From: Pseudomonas sp. CCI4.2
Lineage (GTDB): Bacteria > Pseudomonadota > Gammaproteobacteria > Pseudomonadales > Pseudomonadaceae
DNA: 64,000 nucleotides
Assembly (NCBI RefSeq): GCF_034350045.1
Contig: NZ_CP133781.1
Span: 5,501,002 to 5,565,001 of the forward strand
Direction: 5' to 3'
This document shows positions 51,963-61,600 of this stretch, piece by piece; the first letter of the stretch is position 1, and every line of letters begins with the position of its first letter. The notes under the pieces are model-generated. The model was not told the origin of the DNA. It ran no database searches and saw nothing but the letters and a program-made list of their open reading frames with translations. The translations under genes and the position numbers were made by a program.

Positions 51963-54900
51963 TCAGTTCACCCACACCCGTGCATTACGGAAGATGCGCA
52001 TCCAGGCAGCGTCTTCGTTCCACTCATCGGGACGCCATGAGTTCTGCACTGCGCGAAATACCCGCTCAGGGTGCGGCATCAGGATGGTGACGCGACCGTC
52101 GCGGGTGGTCATGCCGCCAATACCGCGTGGCGAGCCGTTCGGGTTGGCCGGGTACTTTTCTGTCACCTTACCGTGGTTGTCGACGAAGCGAATCGCTACG
52201 CAGCCAGACACATCGGCTTCGAGCAGCGCGTCGTCGCTGGCAAACTCGGCATGGCCTTCACCGTGGGCAATGGCGATCGGCATGCGCGAACCGGCCATGC
52301 CCTGCAAGAAGATCGAAGGCGAATCCTGCACTTGGACCATCGCGACCCGTGCTTCGAACTGCTCGGAACGGTTACGCACGAAGTGCGGCCAGAACTCGCT
52401 GCCCGGAATCAATTCCCGCAGGTTGGACAACATCTGGCAACCGTTGCACACGCCGAGGGTGAAGCTGTCCTCACGCTCGAAGAAGCCCTGGAACGCATCC
52501 CGTGCACGGGTATTGAACAAAGCCGATTTGGCCCAGCCCTCCCCCGCTCCCAGTACGTCGCCGTAGGAAAAACCACCGCATGCCACCAGACCTTTGTACT
52601 CATTCAGATCCACGCGACCGGCGAGGATATCGCTCATGTGTACGTCGATGGCGTTGAAGCCCGCGCGATCAAACGCAGCCGCCATCTCAACCTGACCGTT
52701 GACGCCCTGCTCACGCAGAACGGCGACTTGTGGGCGAATGTTCTTCTTGATGTATGGCGCGCTGATGTCGTCGTTTACATCGAACCCAACCTTGACGCTA
52801 AGGCCAGGGTTATCTTCTTCCAACAGCACGTCGAACTCTTGTTCAGCGCATTCAACGTTGTCACGCAAACGCTGGATTTGGTAGCTGGTTTCAGCCCACT
52901 GGCGTTGCAGCAAGCGACGCTGACCGCCAAACACCGGATCACCGTTGAAGCTGATGGCCACTTCGTCGTTGTTCACCGGTTGGCCGATGACCGACACACA
53001 TTCGCCAAAACCGGCCGCGCTGAATTGTGCGAGTACATCCGGGGTATCGTCCTGACGAACCTGAATCACGGCACCGAGTTCTTCGTTGAACAGGATCGCG
53101 GCCAGATCGGCCGAGCTGTCAGCCAATCCATCAAGGAACAGATTCAAACCACAATGACCGGCGAAGGCCATTTCAAGAGCAGTGACCAACAGCCCGCCGT
53201 CGGAACGGTCATGGTAGGCCAGCACGTGACCGTCGGCGTTGAGGCCCTGGATCACGGCAAAAAAAGCTTTGAGGTCTTCGGCGTCATCCACGTCCGGCGC
53301 AATACGCCCGAGCTTGCCGTGGGTCTGCGCGAGAATCGATGCGCCCATGCGGTTTTGACCACGGCCCAGGTCGATCAGGACAAGGTCGGTTTCGCCCTTG
53401 TCCATGCGCAGTTCGGGGGTCATGGTTTTGCGAATGTCGGTCACTGGCGCAAAGCCGGTGACGATCAATGACAGCGGCGACGTCACGCTCTTGTCCGTAT
53501 CTTCATCGCGCCACTGGGTTTTCATGGACATGGAGTCCTTGCCCACTGGAATGGTTATCCCCAATTCCGGGCACAATTCCATGCCGACCGCCCTGACGGT
53601 GTCGTACAAACGGGCGTCTTCGCCGGGGTGACCGGCCGCTGACATCCAGTTGGCCGACAATTTGATGTCGGAAATTTTGGCGATGCGCGACGCGACGATG
53701 TTGGTCAGGGTTTCGCCAATGGCCATCCGGCCAGACGCCGGGGCATCCAGCAGTGCCAACGGCGTACGTTCGCCCATGGCCATGGCTTCGCCGGTTTCAA
53801 CATCAAAACTGGTGGCGGTCACGGCGCAGTCAGCCACCGGCACTTGCCACGGGCCCACCATTTGATCGCGAGCAACCAGGCCGGTGATAGAACGGTCACC
53901 GATGGTGATCAGGAAACTTTTGCTGGCAACAGCCGGGTGGTGCAGAACCCGTGTCACACAGTCTTCGATGTCCAGCGTGCTTGGGTCGAAATCATCGCCC
54001 AGCGCCTCTTCGCGAACAGCTGAGCGGTGCATGCGCGGTGCTTTGCCCAGCAATACTTCCAGCGGCATGTCCACCGGGCTGTTGCCGAAATGGCTGTCGG
54101 TGACGGTCAGTTGCGGCTCAGCAGTGGCTTCACCGACAACGGCAAACGGGCAACGCTCACGTTCGCAGATGGCTTTGAAGCGCTCGAAATCCGCCGCGCC
54201 CACCGCCATCACGTAGCGCTCCTGGGATTCGTTGCTCCAGATTTCCAGCGGGGCCATGCCCGGCTCGTCATTCGGAATGCTGCGCAGCTCGAAACGACCG
54301 CCGCGCTCACCGTCGTTCACCAGTTCCGGGAAGGCGTTGGATAAACCGCCGGCGCCGACGTCGTGGATGAAGCTGATAGGGTTGTCTTCACCCAACTGCC
54401 AGCAACGGTCGATCACTTCCTGACAACGGCGCTCCATCTCAGGGTTTTCACGCTGAACGGAAGCGAAATCCAGATCTGCCGAACTGGTGCCGGTGGCCAT
54501 CGACGAGGCTGCACCGCCGCCGAGGCCGATCAACATGGCCGGGCCACCGAGCACGATCAGCTTGGAGCCGACCACGATTTCGGCTTTCTGGACGTGTTCG
54601 TCACGAATGTTGCCCATACCACCGGCCAACATGATCGGTTTGTGGTAACCACGAACTTCATCACCGTGGGGGGTGCTGATTGATTGTTCGAATGTACGGA
54701 AATAACCGGTGAGTGCCGGGCGCCCAAACTCGTTGTTGAATGCGGCACCGCCCAATGGGCCTTCCAACATGATGTCCAACGCGGTGACGATGCGCTCGGG
54801 TTTTCCGTACGGCAGCTCCCAAGGCTGTACGAACCCGGGAATTTGTAAGTTGGACACGGTAAAACCGGTCAGACCGGCTTTCGGCTTGGCGCCACGACCG

Positions 54901-55859
54901 GTCGCACCTTCGTCGCGGATTTCACCACCCGAACCGGTGGCAGCACCGGGGAACGGCGCAATGGCTGTTGGGTGGTTATGGGTCTCCACCTTCATCAGGA
55001 TGTGCACCGGTTCCTGAACCGCACCGTACTGGCGGGTCTCGGGATTCGGGAAGAAGCGTCCGGCAACCGGGCCAGCGATGACGGCGGCGTTATCTTTATA
55101 CGCAGACAACACACCTTCGCCATGCATCTGGAAGGTGTTCTTGATCATGCCGAACAGGCTTTTTTCCTGATTCTCGCCGTCGATGTCCCAGCTGGCATTG
55201 AAGATCTTGTGACGGCAATGCTCGGAGTTGGCCTGAGCGAACATCATCAGTTCGATGTCGTGGGGGTTTCGGCCCAGCGCAGCGAAGCTCGCCACCAAAT
55301 AATCGATTTCGTCGTCAGCCAGGGCCAGGCCCAGTTGGACGTTGGCAACTTCCAGCGCGGCGCGACCGCCACCCAACACATCAATGGCCGTGAGCGGCTT
55401 GGGTTCGGCGTGGCTAAACAGACCGGCAGCCTGTTCCAGCGAACCCAACACCAGTTGAGTCATGCGGTCATGCAGGCAGTGGGCGATCAACTCGGCTTGG
55501 GCGTCGCTGAACTGGCCTTCGACATAGAAGGCGATCCCACGCTCAAGGCGCTTGATTTTCGCGAGACCGCAATTGCGGGCGATGTCGCTGGCCTTGCTCG
55601 ACCATGGCGAAATAGTGCCGAACCGTGGCAACACCAAAAACAGCCGGCCGCCCGGTTCTTGAACCGGCACGCTCGGGCCGTATTTCAGAAGGCGGGCGAG
55701 CACCTGCTGTTCTTCATCACTAAGAACGCCAGCGACCTCAGCGAAGTGGGCGAATTCGGCGTACAAGCCACTGACAGCTGGAACTTTGAGTTCCAGTTGC
55801 GCAAGTAATTTGCTGTGGCGGAAGGCAGAAAGGGCAGGAGCACCGCGCAGGATCAACAT
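51963..55859 (-). CDS. purL: Phosphoribosylformylglycinamidine synthase PurL (single-chain)
   Basis: A 1,298-residue purine-pathway enzyme converting FGAR to FGAM with ATP and glutamine. Large gammaproteobacterial type with all parts: N-terminal PurS-like segment, two synthetase halves (MKVETHNHPTAIAPFPGAAT; HDVGAGGLSNAFPELV; GKDSMSMKTQW; YHDRSDGGLLVTALEM), and a C-terminal class-I amidotransferase (ACGGFSYGDVLGAGEGWAKS; Cys in GVCNGCQMLSNL; HGEGH; HPERVFR). Normal length. Divergent from mltF with about 190 bases between. Confidence 0.97.
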   Translation of the reverse strand: MLILRGAPALSAFRHSKLLAQLELKVPAVSGLYAEFAHFAEVAGVLSDEEQQVLARLLKYGPSVPVQEPGGRLFLVLPRFGTISPWSSKASDIARNCGLAKIKRLERGIAFYVEGQFSDAQAELIAHCLHDRMTQLVLGSLEQAAGLFSHAEPKPLTAIDVLGGGRAALEVANVQLGLALADDEIDYLVASFAALGRNPHDIELMMFAQANSEHCRHKIFNASWDIDGENQEKSLFGMIKNTFQMHGEGVLSAYKDNAAVIAGPVAGRFFPNPETRQYGAVQEPVHILMKVETHNHPTAIAPFPGAATGSGGEIRDEGATGRGAKPKAGLTGFTVSNLQIPGFVQPWELPYGKPERIVTALDIMLEGPLGGAAFNNEFGRPALTGYFRTFEQSISTPHGDEVRGYHKPIMLAGGMGNIRDEHVQKAEIVVGSKLIVLGGPAMLIGLGGGAASSMATGTSSADLDFASVQRENPEMERRCQEVIDRCWQLGEDNPISFIHDVGAGGLSNAFPELVNDGERGGRFELRSIPNDEPGMAPLEIWSNESQERYVMAVGAADFERFKAICERERCPFAVVGEATAEPQLTVTDSHFGNSPVDMPLEVLLGKAPRMHRSAVREEALGDDFDPSTLDIEDCVTRVLHHPAVASKSFLITIGDRSITGLVARDQMVGPWQVPVADCAVTATSFDVETGEAMAMGERTPLALLDAPASGRMAIGETLTNIVASRIAKISDIKLSANWMSAAGHPGEDARLYDTVRAVGMELCPELGITIPVGKDSMSMKTQWRDEDTDKSVTSPLSLIVTGFAPVTDIRKTMTPELRMDKGETDLVLIDLGRGQNRMGASILAQTHGKLGRIAPDVDDAEDLKAFFAVIQGLNADGHVLAYHDRSDGGLLVTALEMAFAGHCGLNLFLDGLADSSADLAAILFNEELGAVIQVRQDDTPDVLAQFSAAGFGECVSVIGQPVNNDEVAISFNGDPVFGGQRRLLQRQWAETSYQIQRLRDNVECAEQEFDVLLEEDNPGLSVKVGFDVNDDISAPYIKKNIRPQVAVLREQGVNGQVEMAAAFDRAGFNAIDVHMSDILAGRVDLNEYKGLVACGGFSYGDVLGAGEGWAKSALFNTRARDAFQGFFEREDSFTLGVCNGCQMLSNLRELIPGSEFWPHFVRNRSEQFEARVAMVQVQDSPSIFLQGMAGSRMPIAIAHGEGHAEFASDDALLEADVSGCVAIRFVDNHGKVTEKYPANPNGSPRGIGGMTTRDGRVTILMPHPERVFRAVQNSWRPDEWNEDAAWMRIFRNARVWVN

Positions 55860-56049
55860 CTTCGGGACAGCCTCGGGAAGGGGTGTGCTTTGAGGCCGTG
55901 CATTCTAGCCTAAACCGCCTCTTTCGGCACCCAAAACGGTTCCGCCTGGCATCGCCGAATGTCGGCGCCCCGAATAACGCTTCGCCTTATCAGACATGGC
56001 CTTCTCTGTCGAGATATGGTGCCGAGGGTCCTTTGCGTATACTGCACCG

Positions 56050-57510
56050 ATGTTTTCCCATCCCGCTTTCCGCCCGCTGTGTGCCAAATGGCTCATCGCA
56101 ACCGGACTCTTCCTGATGCTCGGCGCCTGTGTTGATAAACCCAACACATTGGAGCGAGTCAAGGAGGATGGCGTTTTGCGCGTCGTAACTCGTAACAGTC
56201 CGGCTACTTATTTCCAGGATCGCAACGGCGAAACCGGTTTTGAATACGAGTTAGTCAAGCGTTTCGCCGAAGATCTCGGCGTCACACTGAAGATCGAGAC
56301 AGCTGACAACATCGACGATTTGTATGATCAATTACACAAACCCGGCGGTCCGGTACTGGCCGCCGCCGGTTTGGTGGCGACGGATTCACGCAAATTGCAG
56401 GTGCGCTTTTCCCACCCTTACCTGCAAGTCACCCCGCAGATTATTTACCGCAACGGTCAATCGCGCCCCTCAACGACTGCTGATTTGATCGGAAAAAAAA
56501 TCATGGTGCTCAAGGGCAGCAGCCACGCCGAGCAATTGGCGGCCTTGAAACTGCAAATGCCTGCACTGGAATACGAAGAGTCCGACGCAGTTGAAGTCGT
56601 TGACCTACTACGAATGGTCGATGAGGGACAAATTGATCTGACTTTGGTCGATTCGAATGAATTGGCAATGAATCAGGTGTACTTCCCAAACGTGCGGGTG
56701 GGCTTCGATTTGGGCGAGGGTCGCGATCAGCGTTGGGCGGTTGCGCCGGGTGAAGACAACAGCCTGCTGAACGAGATCAACAAGTTTCTCGACAAGGTAG
56801 AGAAGAACGGCACGCTTCAACGCCTGAAAGACCGTTATTACGGGCACGTGGACGTGCTGGGTTATGTTGGTGCCTACACCTTCGCGCAACACCTTCAAGA
56901 GCGCTTGCCGCGCTACGAAAAACACTTCAAAACCTCGGCCAAGCAAGAACAGGTGGACTGGCGACTACTTGCGGCCATCGGTTACCAAGAGTCTCTGTGG
57001 CAACCCGAGGTGACGTCGAAAACCGGTGTGCGCGGTTTGATGATGCTGACCCAAAACACGGCGCAAGCCATGGGCGTGGTCAATCGGCTGGACGCCAAGC
57101 AAAGCATCGAAGGCGGGGCAAAATATTTTGCCTCCATGAAAGATCAGCTCGATGACAAGATTGAAGAGCCCGATCGAACGTGGTTGGCCCTGGCCGCTTA
57201 CAACGTTGGCAGCGGGCATCTGGACGATGCGCGAAAAATGGCAGAAGCCGAAGGGCTGGACCCTAATAAATGGCTGGACGTGAAGAAAATGCTGCCGCGT
57301 CTGGCGCAAAAGAAGTGGTTCAGCAAAACCCGCTACGGCTACGCCCGTGGTGGCGAACCGGTGACTTTTGTCGCGAACATCCGCCGCTACTACGACATCC
57401 TCACTTGGGTGACTCAGCCACAGCTCGAAGGTAGCCAAGTGGCCGAGGGCAACCTGCATGTACCGGGTGTCGACAAGACCAAACCGACCGAAGAAAATCC
57501 TGCGCTGTAA
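56050..57510 (+). CDS. mltF: Membrane-bound lytic murein transglycosylase F
   Basis: Outer-membrane lipoprotein of 486 residues that cleaves peptidoglycan glycan strands. Signal with lipobox LGAC (lipidated Cys near residue 23), a family-3 solute-binding-like domain (about 45-265: LRVVTRNSPATYFQDRNG, GFEYELVKRFAEDLGV) and a lysozyme-like SLT domain (about 290-440: IGYQESLWQPEV with the catalytic Glu, GVRGLMMLTQNTAQAMGV, AAYNVGSGHLDDA). The ATG at 56050 gives the family start; a TATACT only 7 bases upstream would imply a very short leader. Confidence 0.95.
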   Translation: MFSHPAFRPLCAKWLIATGLFLMLGACVDKPNTLERVKEDGVLRVVTRNSPATYFQDRNGETGFEYELVKRFAEDLGVTLKIETADNIDDLYDQLHKPGGPVLAAAGLVATDSRKLQVRFSHPYLQVTPQIIYRNGQSRPSTTADLIGKKIMVLKGSSHAEQLAALKLQMPALEYEESDAVEVVDLLRMVDEGQIDLTLVDSNELAMNQVYFPNVRVGFDLGEGRDQRWAVAPGEDNSLLNEINKFLDKVEKNGTLQRLKDRYYGHVDVLGYVGAYTFAQHLQERLPRYEKHFKTSAKQEQVDWRLLAAIGYQESLWQPEVTSKTGVRGLMMLTQNTAQAMGVVNRLDAKQSIEGGAKYFASMKDQLDDKIEEPDRTWLALAAYNVGSGHLDDARKMAEAEGLDPNKWLDVKKMLPRLAQKKWFSKTRYGYARGGEPVTFVANIRRYYDILTWVTQPQLEGSQVAEGNLHVPGVDKTKPTEENPAL

Positions 57511-57548
57511 CCTATAAATCCCTGTCACAGGTAGTTTCGGATTTTTCC

Positions 57549-57677
57549 GTGGGAGCGCGCTTGCCCGCGATCGGCTGCGCAGCAGGCGTAAATTCAACGA
57601 CTCATACTTTCAGTTAGAACCGCGCCAACCTATAGGGACCGCTACGCGATCTATCGCGGGCAAGTGCGCTCCTACAC
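57549..57677. repeat. REP/BIME-type inverted pair between mltF and tadA
   Basis: GTGGGAGCGCGCTTGCCCGC and GCGGGCAAGTGCGCTCCTAC are inverted copies, about 90 bases apart, of the classical Pseudomonas fluorescens-type REP. The enclosed sequence holds no gene. The two flanking genes converge here. Confidence 0.9.
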
Positions 57678-57705
57678 CCCAGATTGTGACGAACCTCTGG
57701 GGGAT

Positions 57706-58188
57706 TCAGCCCTTGACCCGCCTCGCCTTGAAAAAATCACTCAACATCGTCCCGCACTCTTCGGCCAGTACACCGCCCTCAACCAGCACTCGATGGTTAA
57801 GAAACCCTTGAGTAAAGAATTGCCCTTGGCTCTGCACGATACCGGCCTTGGGCTCGAGCGCGCCATACACCACTCGCGCGATGCGTGAATGCACGATCAG
57901 CCCGGCGCACATGCTGCACGGTTCAAGGGTGACATAGAGCGTGCTGCCAGACAGCCGATAATTACCCAACGCCTGCGCCGCCGCCCGGATCGCGACCATT
58001 TCCGCATGGGCGCTCGGGTCATGGCCACTGATCGGGCAGTTAAAGCCGCGACCAATGATTTCGCCGTTTTGCACCACCACCGCCCCCACCGGCACTTCGC
58101 CCAGCACCCCACCTTGGGCGGCGAGCGCCAGCGCTTCGCGCATAAAGTGCTGATCCTGACTGCGATCAATAATCTGTGGCTGCCTCAT
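57706..58188 (-). CDS. tadA: tRNA-specific adenosine deaminase TadA
   Basis: Zinc enzyme of 160 residues that converts A34 to inosine in tRNA-Arg(ACG). Motifs: PSAHAEMVAIRAA (zinc His and catalytic Glu) and TLEPCSMCAGLIVHSRI (two zinc cysteines), plus GAVVVQNGEIIGRG. The start ATG overlaps the stop of a multicopper-oxidase remnant (TGATG), which suggests that the two genes were once translationally coupled; the upstream partner is now mostly missing. This gene is probably essential. Confidence 0.95.
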   Translation of the reverse strand: MRQPQIIDRSQDQHFMREALALAAQGGVLGEVPVGAVVVQNGEIIGRGFNCPISGHDPSAHAEMVAIRAAAQALGNYRLSGSTLYVTLEPCSMCAGLIVHSRIARVVYGALEPKAGIVQSQGQFFTQGFLNHRVLVEGGVLAEECGTMLSDFFKARRVKG

Positions 58189-58260
58189 CAGGACACCTCA
58201 ATTGCGGCCATAAGCCCGGTTTCCATGTGGTCAATCACATGGCAGTGGAACATCGCGATC
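58188..58260 (-). pseudogene. 3' remnant of a multicopper oxidase gene
   Basis: Only the last two dozen codons remain, in the frame that ends at the tadA start: MFHCHVIDHMETGLMAAIEVS then stop. HCHxxxHxxxxM is the copper-binding C-terminal signature of multicopper oxidases. Going further upstream in the same frame (to about 58320) the residues no longer look like the family (PFSTPWHLIA), and no start or other copper motif follows. In P. aeruginosa PAO1 a multicopper-oxidase-like gene sits between tadA and guaA, as far as I recall, so this looks like a core gene truncated by the island to its right. Confidence 0.75.
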
Positions 58261-58453
58261 AAATGCCACGGCGTGGAAAACGGCAACACGATACACCGCG
58301 TCACGCGCCAGGCAAAACGCAGCGACCTTTTGCCTGTTGCTATGGCGACTAGCCCCCCGTTTTATAGGTTTTTCAAACCCGATAAATGATTAGTGCAAAA
58401 CCGATAAAAAAAACAATCACGCTTAGGTTCTACTTTTTGATGAATGAATAGCG

Positions 58454-61402
58454 ATGCCCTCAACTGAAACCTCTCAACCATCATCCATTGCCAGCGCTGT
58501 CCAGTTAGCGCTAAACAGCATGGGCCAACGATTGGTCTGGGCATGCCCGGACATGCTGCAAATGGCACGGGACGCCGCAAAAGAAATTCTGGAAAAGCAC
58601 GTCGGATTTGATATCGAACCCGATCAGGTTTACTGGCACCGCTTTACCACTTCCGTCAGCAGCCCACGAACATTTAACGGTTGGCAGCACTTCGACCCAC
58701 CCGTTGAGTCTCTGACACTGCCGCAACTGGTCATGCGCCGGTTCTACGCCCATGACCAAGATGATGTCCTTGATCTCCAGGTGACTGGAGGCTTCTACAC
58801 TGCGGGGCCGTCGGCCCAGGTTTTCAATGAAACAAACGAAATCAGGATACTGCCCGCCAACGTGCTGAGCGACCTCTGGCAAATCGATTTCAGCGCTCGC
58901 TATACGGCGAAGCTGAATGACTTTTGGCAAGACTACGCTGACGACTTCCGTACCATGGCCAAAGCCAATTTCCTCGCCAAGGCGCTGGAGGAGCGAGACA
59001 GCGGTTGGTTATCTGAAAGAAATTTCAACACGGTCGTCAAGGCGACCTGCGGCAGCGTTACCTGGCCGGTCAGTCTGGAACAACTCAGGTCAGCAAGCCC
59101 CTCCGCCGCGAATCTGCGGGTCTGTACCTTTGATATCGCCGGTATTGTCTCCAGCAATATCCTGCGCATTGTTGACGCGTCTGGCAGGCAATTGCTCTAT
59201 GTGCCGGGGGATATGGATGCGTTTCATGTGTTTGAAAACCCCGACGATCTGCACTGGTGGGTCATGTCGCAAACCAGCCGAGCGCCGAACCGCGCCGAGT
59301 TCATGGCGCACTTCCCCTTGTCCAGCCACCTGCAAACCGACAGCGCCGTGGGTTTGAATCACCTGATCGACCTGGTATTCAGCCAGTGGGGCGCACCCGG
59401 CCCAAGCCTGATCAACCGAAATGACCACGGTATCACCGGCGATGCTTTCAACTGGATGCGCGACGCTGCAAAAAACCGGATGGCTGATGACGCATACGTT
59501 TCCCTGCACTCCAATGCCGATCTCAGGAAACAGATGTGGATCGGCTTTCTCAGTAACTTCTCGCGGGTCGCCAGTGGGATGGCCACATTGGATTGGCCGG
59601 TTGCGTTAGTGGCAGTAGGTGCAGGCTTGACGAACACTGGCATGAACATCGATCAAGCGGTAAACGGTCACACAACTGCTGAACGCAAGGCCGGAGTCGT
59701 CGGTGCCATCCTCAGCAGCGTGGATGCGTTGTTCAACGCACCCTTTCTGGCGGGACTGGAAGCGGAGCCGGCAGAACGCGAAGCGGCGTTGGAGCAAGCC
59801 ATTCCCGAAGAAGAGGACGCCTCATTCGAGCCTATCGACTACCGTGGATTGGTCGCCGATGTTGTAGCGATAGCACCCGGACCGGTTTATCCCGTCTCAA
59901 CCGATGCGCTGTTGGCGCCGTTCGAAACCAACACCTTACTGGAAGACTTTGCACCAACGGGAGAAGGCCGAATGCGCGGCGTCTGCGTACTCGATAAAGG
60001 CGAAACCTATATATCCATAAGTGACGTCGCCTACAGAGTGCGCTATGTCGACGAGTTAAAAAGCTGGGTGGTGGTTGATCCCGCTCAGCCCTACTCGTTT
60101 TATCGCAATTTACCTGTTCGGCTGAATGAGCTCGGCGGATGGGAGCCGTCCGTTGGCAATGGGCTTAAAGGCGGCGGCAAGGTATTTGGCAGGCTACCTT
60201 GGGGCCAGGCAACCGAGGCGGCGATTGAGGCCGAGCCCTTTGTCAGTTCATACGAGGTTTGGGACTCAGAGAAAGCTGACCTAAAAATCGCTGCCGGGGG
60301 TGCGGACAACAAAGTGCTCAGTGGCGAACGTCAAAGCCTGGATCCGACTTGGCATGATCCCTACGTCAACTTCAGGGCCATCCGAACGCGCTTACTTGAA
60401 GACGCCTCAGCGTTTTATGCACACCCGAACGTTCCACTCAAACCGGAAATACCCGTAATGGACCCCACGACCGTGGGCACATACAGGATAAAAAAGATCT
60501 TCCAGAAAAGCGCTGGCCTAGTGATCGGAGAAAGCCACGCCAGCATCGGCAGTAAACAATTGCTGATCGAAAACATGCCGCAACTGGCCAAACTGAAAGT
60601 TAAAACACTCTATATGGAACATCTTCTTACCGACTTCCATCAAGTTGACCTCGATACGTTTTCCCGAACCGGGAGTATGCCTAAAGGCCTCGAGCGGTAT
60701 CTCAAAGACCTTGATACTGGGCACCGCACCGATCCCAGCGGCCAATATACTTTTCTAGCAGTGGTCAAGGTAGCCAACGAAAATCATATTCGCGTCCGGG
60801 CACTAGACTGCATGGCGAGTTACAGGCTAGCTGGGATGCCTGATCAAGACGGCTTGCTCCGGCAAAAGGTCATGAATTATTTCGCGCGAACCGTTATTGA
60901 TGCGGATAAAACCGCCAGGGGCGCAACAAAATGGATCGCTTTAGTCGGCAGTAGCCATGCCAGTAATTATAAAGGGGTGCCAGGGATCAGCGAATTAGAG
61001 GGAGCTATCAGCCTGCGAATTGAAGATGTTGACGAAGGTCAATCCAGCGGTATCGAAATTGATCCCGGCAAAAACATACCTATTGGCTTCGGGAGTGAAA
61101 CCGGGTTTGTTAAAAGTGACCTAAGGCTGCAGGTGGAACTAGGCATCAGCGTTACGCCGCTGGACTCCGCCGCCAGTCGATTGACCAAGGCGGGAATGTT
61201 CACCCTCAGCAGGTCTGGACAGCAACTGACATTAATACACCGCAGTTCAAGCAATACCCTTGTTTTCACCGTGATTCATTCCGAAGGCGGACATTACTAT
61301 CTTGAAAGACCTAAGTGGCCTTACGTCAGCGGACGACGTTTCGACAGTACCCGTGAATTGGTAAAGGCGCTGAAATTGATGGGCATGAAGTGGGTCCACT
61401 AG
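58454..61402 (+). CDS. Predicted large toxin: dermonecrotic-toxin-like N-terminus with C-terminal GExH/GxxH hydrolase-like domain
   Basis: A 982-residue protein of the pseudomonad dermonecrotic-toxin-domain group (DUF6543-like) as far as I can judge. The N-terminal two-fifths (to about residue 440) include VVKATCGSVTWPVSLEQL and DIAGIVSSNILRI; a middle part (about 525-600) has AYRVRYVDELKSWVVVDP and LPVRLNELGGWE, a recurrent linker domain of these toxins. The C-terminus (about 670-890) has GESH (692-695), EH (722-723), RALD (782-785) and GSSH (832-835), the spacing of EreA/ChaN/TIKI-like enzymes and of the Pasteurella toxin C2 region. No signal peptide. No nearby immunity or secretion gene was seen. 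The ribosome site before ATG 58454 is weak. Confidence 0.75.
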   Translation: MPSTETSQPSSIASAVQLALNSMGQRLVWACPDMLQMARDAAKEILEKHVGFDIEPDQVYWHRFTTSVSSPRTFNGWQHFDPPVESLTLPQLVMRRFYAHDQDDVLDLQVTGGFYTAGPSAQVFNETNEIRILPANVLSDLWQIDFSARYTAKLNDFWQDYADDFRTMAKANFLAKALEERDSGWLSERNFNTVVKATCGSVTWPVSLEQLRSASPSAANLRVCTFDIAGIVSSNILRIVDASGRQLLYVPGDMDAFHVFENPDDLHWWVMSQTSRAPNRAEFMAHFPLSSHLQTDSAVGLNHLIDLVFSQWGAPGPSLINRNDHGITGDAFNWMRDAAKNRMADDAYVSLHSNADLRKQMWIGFLSNFSRVASGMATLDWPVALVAVGAGLTNTGMNIDQAVNGHTTAERKAGVVGAILSSVDALFNAPFLAGLEAEPAEREAALEQAIPEEEDASFEPIDYRGLVADVVAIAPGPVYPVSTDALLAPFETNTLLEDFAPTGEGRMRGVCVLDKGETYISISDVAYRVRYVDELKSWVVVDPAQPYSFYRNLPVRLNELGGWEPSVGNGLKGGGKVFGRLPWGQATEAAIEAEPFVSSYEVWDSEKADLKIAAGGADNKVLSGERQSLDPTWHDPYVNFRAIRTRLLEDASAFYAHPNVPLKPEIPVMDPTTVGTYRIKKIFQKSAGLVIGESHASIGSKQLLIENMPQLAKLKVKTLYMEHLLTDFHQVDLDTFSRTGSMPKGLERYLKDLDTGHRTDPSGQYTFLAVVKVANENHIRVRALDCMASYRLAGMPDQDGLLRQKVMNYFARTVIDADKTARGATKWIALVGSSHASNYKGVPGISELEGAISLRIEDVDEGQSSGIEIDPGKNIPIGFGSETGFVKSDLRLQVELGISVTPLDSAASRLTKAGMFTLSRSGQQLTLIHRSSSNTLVFTVIHSEGGHYYLERPKWPYVSGRRFDSTRELVKALKLMGMKWVH

Positions 61403-61421
61403 CCTGCTGAAGGCTTACGGA

Positions 61422-61451
61422 AACAGCCGCTGATTTTATTAGCGGCTGTTT
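61422..61451 (+). terminator. Hairpin terminator after the toxin gene
   Basis: AACAGCCGCT and AGCGGCTGTT form a ten-pair stem followed by TTGG, starting 20 bases after the toxin stop. The U-tract is short, but the stem is strong. Confidence 0.7.
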
Positions 61452-61475
61452 GGTAACTGTGGCATTAACTAACGC

Positions 61476-61600
61476 GTGCCAGCACACCCCGTTATAAACG
61501 CCGTCTGTGGCGACGTGACCTGGCCGATCAGCATTGACAGGCTCATGTCAGAGGTCACCTCGGACGCAAACACCTTCGATATTGCCGGTTATTCATCCCT
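61476..61600 (+). pseudogene. Decayed N-terminal fragment of a second toxin gene
   Basis: The frame reading VINAVCGDVTWPISIDRLMS ... TFDIAGYSS matches residues about 195-245 of the toxin at 58454 (VVKATCGSVTWPVSLEQLRS ... CTFDIAGIVSS). It breaks off at about 61600. After that, other frames carry protein-like pieces (HPYDVGAGLRLLRDNAVPSL at 61594 onward; LLEGKHNELGESAVLESYQ near 61690) that end in early stops; a one-base shift near 61750 would extend the second to EGNDLGIWR. I read 61476-61780 as remnants of one or more genes, none functional. The match shows a former tandem toxin paralogue. Confidence 0.65.

Noticed and set aside
52071..53471. A 466-codon plus-strand open frame inside purL
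   Set aside because: It lies wholly antisense to a fully intact, highly conserved purL and its translation has no recognisable domain; it follows from GC-rich codon bias.
58188..58380. The oxidase tail as an intact small gene
   Set aside because: Beyond about 24 codons the frame loses similarity to the family and shows no start with a ribosome site.
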